Assembly: GCA_900548955.1 (NCBI GenBank)
Contig: URMQ01000108.1
Span: 1-5,792 of the forward strand
Direction of reading: 5' to 3'
DNA length: 5,792 nt
From: an uncultured Eggerthella sp.
Lineage (GTDB): Bacteria; Actinomycetota; Coriobacteriia; Coriobacteriales; Eggerthellaceae
Part shown: in pieces, positions 1 to 5,398 of the stretch
Position numbering within the stretch: position 1 is the first letter of the stretch
How the letters are laid out: each line of letters opens with the position of its first letter
Made by a program: the position numbers and the translations under genes
The notes under the pieces: generated by a model
Seen by the model: the letters and a program-made list of their open reading frames with translations, nothing else
What the model was told of the DNA's origin: nothing
Database searches by the model: none

Positions 1-31
1 CCTGTCATCCCGACCATTTTTATATCTACAT

Positions 32-105
32 GCGGGTGTAGTTCAATGGTAGAACTCCAGCCTTCCAAGCTGGTCACGCGGGTTCGATTCCCGTCACCCG
101 CTCCA
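32..105 (+). tRNA. tRNA-Gly, anticodon TCC, CCA encoded
   Basis: A full cloverleaf can be drawn by eye. The acceptor stem GCGGGTG (32-38) pairs with CACCCGC (95-101). The D stem is GTTC/GAAC (41-44 with 52-55). The anticodon stem CCAGC/GCTGG (57-61 with 69-73) encloses the loop CTTCCAA, which places TCC at 64-66, so the tRNA reads GGA and probably other glycine codons by wobble. The T arm (78-94) contains TTCGATT. The discriminator base is T102 and the CCA end (103-105) is encoded in the gene. The variable region is short (class I). A TATATC at 21-26 could be a -10 element, but any -35 would lie outside the window, so the promoter is not called. Confidence 0.97.
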
Positions 106-115
106 GCTAATATTG

Positions 116-144
116 AAGCAATGACAGATCGTCATTGCTTTTTT
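116..144 (+). terminator. Intrinsic terminator after tRNA-Gly
   Basis: A perfect 10-bp stem, AAGCAATGAC (116-125) with GTCATTGCTT (131-140), encloses a 5-nt loop AGATC. The T run starts inside the right arm and continues to 144 (six T in all). It begins 10 nt after the CCA end of the tRNA, the expected place for a Rho-independent terminator of a tRNA transcript. The opposite strand would be followed only by TTCAATATT, so efficient action on minus-strand transcripts is doubtful. Confidence 0.9.
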
Positions 145-221
145 GTTTCTAGAGGTATTAGGGAATCAAACCTGATGTAACTCTTTTCAGAAATTACCTC
201 CATGATTGCTTGGAATCTCTC

Positions 222-351
222 GTTATGTACGGATTTGATAATTGTTTTGGCTCTTTTCATGTACAACAGTTTGTTTGATTACGAAAAAACGTGTATTGAT
301 AACATAAACCAGAATATGGTAGCGACAATTTAGTTTACTCTCGTACATAAC
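222..351. repeat. 10-bp inverted repeat GTTATGTACG / CGTACATAAC
   Basis: GTTATGTACG at 222-231 is the exact reverse complement of CGTACATAAC at 342-351, with 110 nt between the arms. The pairing does not extend beyond 10 bp on either side. A related TGTAC string occurs between them (about 260-264). No gene lies between the arms. The function is unknown; a chance match cannot be excluded in this AT-rich stretch. Confidence 0.45.
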
Positions 352-393
352 CGTTATTTCTATGCATTTATTTGGAGAATTTTGAATTTTGAA

Positions 394-450
394 GTGCAAT
401 GCACATCGTCTTAGGAAACACTATGCCTGCGCCTCATGAGTGCATTGCAC
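394..450. repeat. Pair of 11-bp dyad sites GTGCA(A/T)TGCAC
   Basis: GTGCAATGCAC (394-404) and GTGCATTGCAC (440-450) are perfect reverse complements. Each is also a palindrome by itself, GTGCA-N-TGCAC, so the pair reads equally as two copies of one symmetric site with centres 46 bp apart. That form fits binding of a dimeric DNA-binding protein at two sites, or a cruciform/hairpin with a 35-nt loop. No gene start lies close by on either strand, so the regulated target, if any, is not evident. Confidence 0.5.
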
Positions 451-494
451 CGCACACAGCAATACCCAATATCGCTTAAACAGTAGTTAGCTTT

Positions 495-551
495 TAGCGT
501 TTTGTGCAAGTGTTAGCGTTTCACACGGGCGCTAACGCTTCGCACGAGGGA
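495..551. repeat. Three degenerate 19-bp tandem units at the kinase 3' end
   Basis: TAGCGTTTTGTGC (495-507), TAGCGTTTCACAC (514-526) and TAACGCTTCGCAC (533-545) begin exactly 19 bp apart. Units 1 and 2 agree at 11 of 19 positions, units 2 and 3 at 13 of 19, and most differences are transitions. The third unit contains the last codons and the stop codon of the kinase gene. The first two are downstream of it, so the array crosses the end of the gene. Confidence 0.4.
508..540. other. Hairpin overlapping the kinase stop codon
   Basis: AAGTGTTAGCG (508-518) can pair with CGCTAACGCTT (530-540): 10 Watson-Crick pairs, one T·G position, and an 11-nt loop. Read on the minus strand it covers the stop codon of the kinase gene (532-534) and the first bases after it. 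It is not followed by a T tract on either strand, so it is not a standard intrinsic terminator. It may instead stabilise the 3' end of the two-component mRNA, or be a by-product of the 19-bp repeats. Confidence 0.4.
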
Positions 552-1854
552 ATACCACCGTGAATTGCGATCCTTCACCGGGAGTACTTTTAACATTTAC
601 TCTACCGTTGGAACGCTCTACTGCGTGACGAACTAGAGACAAACCTAAACCAGTGCCACCAACTTCTCGACTGCGCGCTTTATCTACGCGATAGAAGCGT
701 TCAAAAATGCGAGATTGGTCAGTTTGAGGGATGCCAATACCTGTATCTTCTACAATGACGGCAATTTCATGCCCACGTGGTTCAAAGGTAACCAAGATAC
801 TTCCTTCATCGGTATACATGATGGCATTTTCAATTAGGTTATCGAATACTAGGGAAGCATCGGAAGGTTCCATATCGGCATAGCAGTCATCACCAGTAAC
901 CGAACGATCATCTAAAATAAGATCTAAATGTTTGTCTTCAGCTTCGCCTTTATGTGCCATAAAGCTGGTAACAATTGCGCTGTGTAAATCGGTACGGGGC
1001 GACTTATCAGAATTAGGAGCTTCTTCCAAACGTGACAGGTCAAGCAGATCGATCACTAAACGTTGAAGTCGTTCTGCTTCATTATCTAGGCGATCAATAA
1101 ACAGATTAAGACTTTTCTTGTCTTCTATCTCTGCAGCGTCACGTATTGCCTCAGACAAAAGTCTAATACCTGCAACAGGAGTCTTTAATTCGTGGCTTGC
1201 ATTGGCAACGAAGTCAGAACGTACTTGATCAAATTTCTTTATAGGAGCATGTGATTTTTTGAATGCAATAAGCGTAACAATCAAAACAACGATACAACCC
1301 GCGATGATAAAAACAATAGAAGTAGTTTGGGCATTTTGCGTAATCATAGAAAATGCGGTAGAAGGTTCGCTTACACGAACGACAACTTGTTCATCTTCAT
1401 AAGATGCAGGCACTGCAACGTAGAGCCAGTCTTTTCCGTCAGTAGCACTGGTTCTTTGTGCGGTGCCAATCCCACCCTGAATTGCCTCAACAACTTCTTC
1501 ACGATCTGCGTGGTTTGCCATAGTGCTCGGATCAAATTCCGAATCAGCTATAACATCTCCATCAGAATCTATGATGGTCATACGAAGATCGGTATCGTGA
1601 GTTGCTGATATTACAAATTCACTTGCATTTGGAGTTCTAGATAAAGCATTTGCTGTTGCTTGGGCCGAGGTAGTTAAATTAGTAATTTGGCGGTGAGCAA
1701 TTTCGTTGTTCAGCGGATTGTAGATAAAAGCAATTGAGCACCCAATAAAGATGAGTGCTACCACTACGTATCCTATGATGTACATCCAAGCAAATCGTTT
1801 CGACTCTTTGCTTGTGTTACCTATGTTTTTTAAGAATGAGACGAAGTCACTCAT
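532..1854 (-). CDS. phoR: PhoR-like sensor histidine kinase
   Basis: This 440-aa membrane kinase is expected to autophosphorylate on histidine and pass the phosphate to the adjacent regulator. Seen in order: a short cytoplasmic N-terminus; TM1 at about 23-45; an extracytoplasmic domain at about 46-176 with TIIDSDGDVIADSEFDPSTM, resembling the sensor domain of Gram-positive PhoR; TM2 at about 178-198; the HisKA H-box ASHELKTP with H221; then the ATPase N-box with N343, the G1 box EDTGIGIP (D370), the F-box FERFYRV and the G2 box GGTGLGLSL (399-407). Only about 10 residues join TM2 to the HisKA helix, so the HAMP and PAS domains common in PhoR appear to be missing. Its ATG overlaps the regulator stop as ATGA, indicating translational coupling. 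The family assignment is secure; phosphate specificity is inferred from the sensor domain and the pst neighbours. Confidence 0.88.
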   Translation of the reverse strand: MSDFVSFLKNIGNTSKESKRFAWMYIIGYVVVALIFIGCSIAFIYNPLNNEIAHRQITNLTTSAQATANALSRTPNASEFVISATHDTDLRMTIIDSDGDVIADSEFDPSTMANHADREEVVEAIQGGIGTAQRTSATDGKDWLYVAVPASYEDEQVVVRVSEPSTAFSMITQNAQTTSIVFIIAGCIVVLIVTLIAFKKSHAPIKKFDQVRSDFVANASHELKTPVAGIRLLSEAIRDAAEIEDKKSLNLFIDRLDNEAERLQRLVIDLLDLSRLEEAPNSDKSPRTDLHSAIVTSFMAHKGEAEDKHLDLILDDRSVTGDDCYADMEPSDASLVFDNLIENAIMYTDEGSILVTFEPRGHEIAVIVEDTGIGIPQTDQSRIFERFYRVDKARSREVGGTGLGLSLVRHAVERSNGRVNVKSTPGEGSQFTVVFPRAKR

Positions 1855-2552
1855 TCTTCTTCATTCTTTCTGACAGGGTCAAAGCGATAGCCCATGCCAT
1901 GTACAGTATGAATGTAGCGATAATCACTTACTTCATCTAAAACAGAACGAAGACGACGGATGTGAACGTCAATAGTGCGAGAGGTGCTCAAATAGTCTTC
2001 TTTCCATACCTTTTGCGTAAGCCACGTGCGACGACACAGCATACCTTGACGTTCCGCCAAAGCAAATAGCAAAGCAAGTTCTTTGCTGCGAAGCTTTAGA
2101 GGCTTGCCTTTTACGCTGGCAGAACTATTTTCCATATCAAGTGTTAAATCGCCATAAGTTTGAGGTTTAGACATATTAACGCCGTCAAGTTCGGTGCGGC
2201 GAAGGTTGGCACGAATGCGGGCAAGAAGCACTTCGGTTGAGAAAGGCTTAGTAATATAGTCATCTGCACCAGCGTCAAGTCCTTTGACTTTATCTTCGTC
2301 TGCATCAAGCGCAGTAAGCATCAAGATAGGGGAGTTGAAGCCTTCTTTGCGAAGCTTGCTTGCGACTTCAAAGCCATTCATGCCTGGCAGCATGACATCA
2401 AGCAAAATTAAATCAGGCTCAATACTGAGTGCGGTTTCGTATCCAGATTGGCCGTCTTCGCAGGAGCTGACGGCATAACCGTGTTTGGTAAGAGAAAATT
2501 CTGTGGCAAGACGGATAGTTGGATCGTCTTCGATAAGTAATATTGTGGTCAC
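1851..2552 (-). CDS. phoB: PhoB/PhoP-like OmpR-family response regulator
   Basis: This 233-aa cytoplasmic DNA-binding regulator is probably the partner of the overlapping kinase and the activator of the divergent pst operon. The receiver domain (about 2-118) has the acidic pair D9/D10, phosphoacceptor D52 in LILLDVMLPGMNG, T80 and K102 in KPF. The winged-helix output domain (about 132-226) has the recognition-helix signature SRTIDVHIRRLR and the C-terminal GMGYRF hairpin. All receiver residues needed for phosphorylation are present and the length is normal. The start codon is GTG (2552-2550 on the minus strand), chosen because it gives the standard MTTILLIEDD start and has a good ribosome binding site 7 nt upstream. 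It is the first gene of a two-gene operon. Bacillus naming would be phoP; the target is inferred from context. Confidence 0.9.
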   Translation of the reverse strand: MTTILLIEDDPTIRLATEFSLTKHGYAVSSCEDGQSGYETALSIEPDLILLDVMLPGMNGFEVASKLRKEGFNSPILMLTALDADEDKVKGLDAGADDYITKPFSTEVLLARIRANLRRTELDGVNMSKPQTYGDLTLDMENSSASVKGKPLKLRSKELALLFALAERQGMLCRRTWLTQKVWKEDYLSTSRTIDVHIRRLRSVLDEVSDYRYIHTVHGMGYRFDPVRKNEEE

Positions 2553-2559
2553 AATAATA

Positions 2560-2566
2560 TCCTTTC
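2560..2566 (-). promoter_or_regulatory. Ribosome binding site of the response regulator
   Basis: The minus strand reads GAAAGGA here, followed by 7 nt and the GTG start. This is a near-consensus Shine-Dalgarno sequence and supports the GTG as the true start. Confidence 0.75.
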
Positions 2567-2602
2567 TTACTTACCCGTTCATTTTGCCTCAAATCGCAGG
2601 GC

Positions 2603-2631
2603 AAGGTATGTGTTTAACAACTTTTTATCAA
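2603..2631 (-). promoter_or_regulatory. Candidate promoter of the regulator-kinase operon
   Basis: On the minus strand TTGATA (2631-2626) is one base from the -35 consensus TTGACA. After a 17-nt spacer comes TACCTT (2608-2603), a weak -10. It would start transcription near 2597, about 45 nt before the regulator start codon. The -35 overlaps a TTATCA element of the possible Pho box set, which would suit autoregulation. Only the -35 and the spacing are convincing. Confidence 0.3.
2614..2630. promoter_or_regulatory. Candidate Pho box half (TTAACA-5-TTATCA)
   Basis: TTAACA (2614-2619) and TTATCA (2625-2630) are separated by 5 nt, giving the 11-bp period known for Bacillus PhoP sites (TTAACA-like repeats). 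They sit in the middle of the divergent gap, so a bound regulator could act on either operon. Only two units are clear; the next position in register (2636) does not match. Confidence 0.35.
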
Positions 2632-2640
2632 AAGTCCATT

Positions 2641-2680
2641 CTGTTAACTATTCTCTTACGTTCTTTCAGGTTTGTGTAAC
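2641..2680 (+). promoter_or_regulatory. Candidate Pho box upstream of pstS
   Basis: Four heptamers begin 11 bp apart: CTGTTAA (2641), TCTCTTA (2652), CTTTCAG (2663) and GTGTAAC (2674). The first, third and fourth resemble PhoB-type direct repeats (CTGTCAT spaced by 4 bp); the second is poor. A TATTAA at 2705-2710 could be the -10 of pstS, with the last repeat near the place of a -35. Period and position fit; the individual matches are weak, so this is a candidate only. Confidence 0.35.
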
Positions 2681-2754
2681 CACTTTAGGCCCCTCCACTC
2701 GGATTATTAAGCAAGTAAAGGGCACGCGAGGTGTGTGTTCAAAACATGAGAGAA

Positions 2755-2760
2755 AAGGAA
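2755..2760 (+). promoter_or_regulatory. Ribosome binding site deciding the pstS start
   Basis: AAGGAA lies 6 nt before GTG at 2767. The in-frame alternatives, GTG at 2731 and ATG at 2746, have no well-placed Shine-Dalgarno sequence and would add hydrophilic residues ahead of a signal peptide that is already complete. Confidence 0.7.
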
Positions 2761-2766
2761 TTGAAA

Positions 2767-3675
2767 GTGAGTACTGTAAAAAACAAAGTACTGTTTGGTG
2801 CTCTGGCAGTATGCGTTGCTTTCGCATGCATGCTGTTGGCAGGTTGCAGCTCAAACAACGAAGAATCCACTGACAGCTCATCTGAATCTGGTGAAGCCAT
2901 CAACGTAATTTCTCGTGAAGATGGTTCTGGTACCCGTGGTGCTTTCGTTGAGCTCTTCGGTATTGAAGAAGAAGACGAAAATGGTGAAAAAGTTGACATG
3001 ACCACCGAATCTGCAACTGTTACCAACTCCACCGCAGTTATGATGACTACTGTTGCTGGTGACGCAAATGCAATCGGTTACATTTCTCTTGGTTCTCTTG
3101 ACGACAGCGTTAAGGCAGTAAAGATCGATGGTGCTGAAGCTAGTGTTGACAACGTAAAGTCTGGTGACTACAAGGTATCTCGTCCATTCAACGTTGTTAC
3201 TAACTCCAACAATGAGCTTACTGATGTTGCTCAGGACTTTTTGAACTACATCTTGAGCGCTGATGGTCAGGCTGTAGTTGCTGAAGAGGGCTACATTCCT
3301 CTGGATGGCGGCGAGGCTTACACCGCATCTGGTCTTTCTGGTACCGTAACTGTTGCTGGTTCTTCTTCTGTAACTCCTGTTATGGAGAAGCTCGCTGAGG
3401 CTTATCAGGCACTCAACCCAGACGTAACCATTGAAGTAAATCAGTCCGACTCCACCACTGGTGTAACCTCTGCTCTCGAAGGTGCATGCGACCTTGGCAT
3501 GGCTTCTCGTGAACTTAAGGATTCTGAAACCAGCGAAGGTGCTCAGGCAACTGTTATTGCTACTGACGGTATTGCAGTAATCGTTAACCCTGAAAGCGCT
3601 GTAGAGGATTTGACCTCTGATCAGGTAAAGCAGATCTTCACCGGTGAAGTTACTTCCTGGAGCGAGATTGGCTAA
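2767..3675 (+). CDS. pstS: Phosphate-binding lipoprotein PstS, halves in permuted order
   Basis: This 302-aa extracellular receptor binds phosphate and delivers it to PstC-PstA. From the GTG start, residues 1-27 form a lipoprotein signal (STVKNK, a hydrophobic stretch, then lipobox LAGC with C27 as lipid anchor), followed by a Ser/Glu-rich linker. Residues about 44-180 carry SREDGSGTR (49-57), GYISLGSLDDSVKAV (104-118), SRPFNVV and a LSADGQAVV...GYIPL end. In ordinary PstS these form the second half. After a short linker, residues about 190-302 carry VAGSSSVTPVMEKL, GMASREL, DGIAVIVNP and FTGEVTSWSEIG, normally the first half. The order is therefore B-A instead of A-B, with both ligand-contributing segments kept and no internal frameshift. 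Codons are strongly biased towards GCT, GGT, GTT and AAC, as in highly expressed genes. The gene stops 5 nt before pstC. The family is certain; retained phosphate binding is inferred. Confidence 0.92.
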   Translation: MSTVKNKVLFGALAVCVAFACMLLAGCSSNNEESTDSSSESGEAINVISREDGSGTRGAFVELFGIEEEDENGEKVDMTTESATVTNSTAVMMTTVAGDANAIGYISLGSLDDSVKAVKIDGAEASVDNVKSGDYKVSRPFNVVTNSNNELTDVAQDFLNYILSADGQAVVAEEGYIPLDGGEAYTASGLSGTVTVAGSSSVTPVMEKLAEAYQALNPDVTIEVNQSDSTTGVTSALEGACDLGMASRELKDSETSEGAQATVIATDGIAVIVNPESAVEDLTSDQVKQIFTGEVTSWSEIG

Positions 3676-3680
3676 GTAAC

Positions 3681-4532
3681 ATGGCACAAACCAAAGAGTT
3701 GGTTGCCAAAATAATTTTCGCAATAGCTGCAGCCATTTCGGTGGCTGCAGTTATCGTGATATGTGTATTTATCTTTGGCAACGGTATCCCCGCAATTGCA
3801 GAAATCGGTTTCTTTGACTTCATTTTTGGAACTACATGGCGTCCTTCCAATGATGTTTATGGCATTGGAGTAATGGTTGTAGGCAGCTTGTATGTTATGG
3901 CTGGTGCACTTGTTATTGGTGTTCCGCTGGGCATCCTTTGCGCAATCTTTCTTGCTTTCTTTGGAAGCGCTCGTGTTTCTAAGATTGCTAAATCAGGCGT
4001 TCAGCTTTTAGCCGGTATCCCATCTGTTGTATATGGCTTTTTCGGCTTGGTTGTTTTGGTTCCCTTTATCCGAGAAAACTTAGGTGGTAATGGCTCATCC
4101 ATTCTGTGTGCTTCTCTGGTTTTGGGCATCATGATTTTACCTACCATTATTACGCTTTCTGAATCTGCTCTAAAGGCAGTTCCTGAGGCCTATTACGAAG
4201 GTGCACTTGCACTTGGTGCTGACCATGAACGTAGCGTAATGCGCGTTATGCTTCCTGCTGCTATTTCAGGCATTTTGGCTTCCATTATTTTGGCAGTTGG
4301 TCGTGCCATTGGTGAAACCATGGCGGTTATTATGATCGCTGGTAATCAGGTTCAAATGCCTGATTCAATTCTTGATGGTGTACGTACTATGACGGCTAAC
4401 ATTGTTCTTGAAATGGGCTATGCGGCTGATCTTCATCGCGGTGCTTTGATTGGTACTGCATGCGTGTTGTTCGTATTCATTTTGATCATCAACTTTGCAT
4501 TCTCTGCATTGAAGAAGAGGGGCAATAAATAA
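3681..4532 (+). CDS. pstC: Phosphate ABC transporter permease PstC
   Basis: This is one of the two membrane subunits that form the phosphate channel of the Pst importer. The 283-aa protein has about six membrane segments (near 10-33, 62-95, 105-130, 142-160, 196-220 and 254-276). The cytoplasmic EAA loop that docks on PstB is EAYYEGALALGA (169-180), continuing to LP at 191-192. GIPSVVYGFFGL (112-123) is shared with PstA and typical of the family. The length is normal. The ATG follows the pstS stop by 5 nt and has no good Shine-Dalgarno sequence (the nearest GGAG is about 17 nt away), so translation is probably coupled to pstS. A strong hairpin lies at codons 15-25. The stop codon overlaps the pstA start. 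Confidence 0.95.
   Translation: MAQTKELVAKIIFAIAAAISVAAVIVICVFIFGNGIPAIAEIGFFDFIFGTTWRPSNDVYGIGVMVVGSLYVMAGALVIGVPLGILCAIFLAFFGSARVSKIAKSGVQLLAGIPSVVYGFFGLVVLVPFIRENLGGNGSSILCASLVLGIMILPTIITLSESALKAVPEAYYEGALALGADHERSVMRVMLPAAISGILASIILAVGRAIGETMAVIMIAGNQVQMPDSILDGVRTMTANIVLEMGYAADLHRGALIGTACVLFVFILIINFAFSALKKRGNK
3723..3754 (+). other. Hairpin with TTCG loop inside the start of pstC
   Basis: Positions 3723-3736 pair with 3741-3754: 12 Watson-Crick pairs, including the uninterrupted core CTGCAGCCA/TGGCTGCAG, plus G·T pairs at 3726/3751 and 3736/3741. The loop is TTCG (3737-3740), the sequence of a stable RNA tetraloop, though closed here by U·G and not the usual C-G. It begins 47 nt after the pstS stop codon. 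There is no T run after it, so it is not a terminator. It could protect the 3' end of a processed pstS mRNA or slow entry into pstC. Confidence 0.6.
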
Positions 4533-5398
4533 TGGCTGATAATCGTGTTCTAACTAAGGCGAAACCCGCAAGAGTTTCTTCTTGGGTGTTTCGATATGCG
4601 GTAAAAATTGCAACTGTACTTACCGTATTAGCTGTATGCCTGATTATTGGCTACATCCTTGTCATGGGTATTCCTCAAATCAAGCCTGAAATGTTTGAAC
4701 TGGAATATAACTCTGATAACATTTCTTTTATGCCGGCGTTGTTTAACACGCTTATCGTTATTGTGATGGCGGTATCTTGTTCTTCAATATTTGGTATAGG
4801 TGCTGCAATCTTTTTGAACGAATATACGAATAAAACAAATATATTCGTTCGAATCGTTGCGCTAGCTACAGAAACTTTGTCGGGCATTCCTTCTATCGTT
4901 TATGGTTTGTTTGGTTTGCTGTTCTTCGTATATTACCTGCAATGGGGTTTGTCACTTCTTGCTGGTGCATGCACTATGGCAATTATGACATTTCCTATTA
5001 TCATGCGTGCTTCGCAAGAAGCTTTGGCTGCAGTACCTGATCTTTATCGTGAAGGTTCCTTTGGTTTAGGTGCGGGTCGTTTCCGTACGGTATTTAAGAT
5101 TGTTTTGCCAGCTGCTATTCCTGGTATTTTGGGCGGTATTATTTTGGCAATTGGTCGTACGGTTGGCGAATCTGCTGCTCTAATTTACACTGCGGGTTCA
5201 ATTGCTGCTGTACCAGAAACAGTCTTTAGTTCTACTCGTACCCTGGCAGTTCATATGTACCTGCTTGCTAGTGAAGGTTTGCACATTGATGCTACCTATG
5301 CTACTGCAGTTCTGCTTCTTCTCTTCGTACTACTCATTAACTTTGCTACTTCCGCAGTAGCTAATAGGATCAGCAAAGGAAAAATGACTGATGAATAA
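4532..5398 (+). CDS. pstA: Phosphate ABC transporter permease PstA
   Basis: This is the second channel subunit, pairing with PstC. The 288-aa protein has a basic cytoplasmic N-terminus, a first membrane segment at about 25-47, a short external loop, and five further segments (near 68-95, 118-137, 139-160, 194-220 and 254-276). The family signature GIPSIVYGLFGL is at 118-129. The PstB-docking EAA loop DLYREGSFGLGA is at 170-181 with LP at 192-193. The ATG shares one base with the pstC stop (TAATG) and follows an AGAGGGG purine run (4516-4522), so re-initiation and direct initiation are both possible. The stop overlaps the pstB start by 8 nt. The length is normal and no defect is seen. PstC and PstA are distinguished here by order and by overall similarity to each family. 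Confidence 0.94.
   Translation: MADNRVLTKAKPARVSSWVFRYAVKIATVLTVLAVCLIIGYILVMGIPQIKPEMFELEYNSDNISFMPALFNTLIVIVMAVSCSSIFGIGAAIFLNEYTNKTNIFVRIVALATETLSGIPSIVYGLFGLLFFVYYLQWGLSLLAGACTMAIMTFPIIMRASQEALAAVPDLYREGSFGLGAGRFRTVFKIVLPAAIPGILGGIILAIGRTVGESAALIYTAGSIAAVPETVFSSTRTLAVHMYLLASEGLHIDATYATAVLLLLFVLLINFATSAVANRISKGKMTDE
4816..4850 (+). repeat. Perfect 11-bp inverted repeat inside pstA
   Basis: GAACGAATATA (4816-4826) is the exact reverse complement of TATATTCGTTC (4840-4850), with a 13-nt loop. A T·G pair (4815/4851) and two T-A pairs (4814/4852 and 4813/4853) extend the stem to 14. It covers codons for the LNEYTNKTNIFVRI region, a loop between membrane segments. It is AT-rich and lacks a following T tract, so it is not an intrinsic terminator. 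Confidence 0.5.
5375..5380 (+). promoter_or_regulatory. Ribosome binding site of pstB
   Basis: AAAGGA within the last codons of pstA lies 10 nt before the ATG at 5391. The next in-frame ATG (5406) has no such sequence, which favours the upstream start. Confidence 0.55.

Larger units (their letters stand above)
145..507. other. AT-rich intergenic region without a recognisable gene
   Basis: No open frame here has a good start, ribosome binding site and protein-like composition, and no RNA family is recognisable. The stretch lies between the tRNA terminator and the 3' end of the kinase gene. It holds two perfect inverted repeats (222-231 with 342-351, and 394-404 with 440-450), listed separately. 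An A6 run at 284-289 could be the T tract of a minus-strand terminator, but no stem sits beside it. Confidence 0.6.

Noticed and set aside
21..31. TATATC before the tRNA as a -10 promoter element
   Set aside because: It is only about 5 nt from the mature 5' end and no -35 can be seen in the window; the gene may be transcribed from further upstream.
284..289. A6 run as the T tract of a terminator for the minus-strand operon
   Set aside because: No stable stem lies directly to its right, as a minus-strand intrinsic terminator would require.
2731..2766. Longer pstS starts at GTG 2731 or ATG 2746
   Set aside because: Neither has a Shine-Dalgarno sequence at suitable distance, while GTG 2767 has AAGGAA 6 nt upstream and yields a compact lipoprotein signal.
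2770..2794. Direct repeat AGTACTGT (2770-2777 and 2787-2794) at the pstS start
   Set aside because: An 8-bp repeat inside codons for STVKNKVL, 17 bp apart; too short to separate from chance.
2610..2873. 87-codon plus-strand open frame crossing the divergent gap into pstS
   Set aside because: It covers the promoter region and then the pstS signal peptide in another frame; its translation is Cys/Arg-rich without any recognisable pattern.
3049..3360. Repeated 12-mer ACTGTTGCTGGT in pstS, about 300 bp apart
   Set aside because: Both copies encode TVAG in non-homologous parts of the protein with the same favoured codons; no sign of duplication around them.
2878..3723. 281-codon open frame antisense to pstS
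   Set aside because: It lies opposite the strongly supported pstS coding sequence, resembles no family, has no plausible initiation context, and is explained by the biased codon use of pstS.
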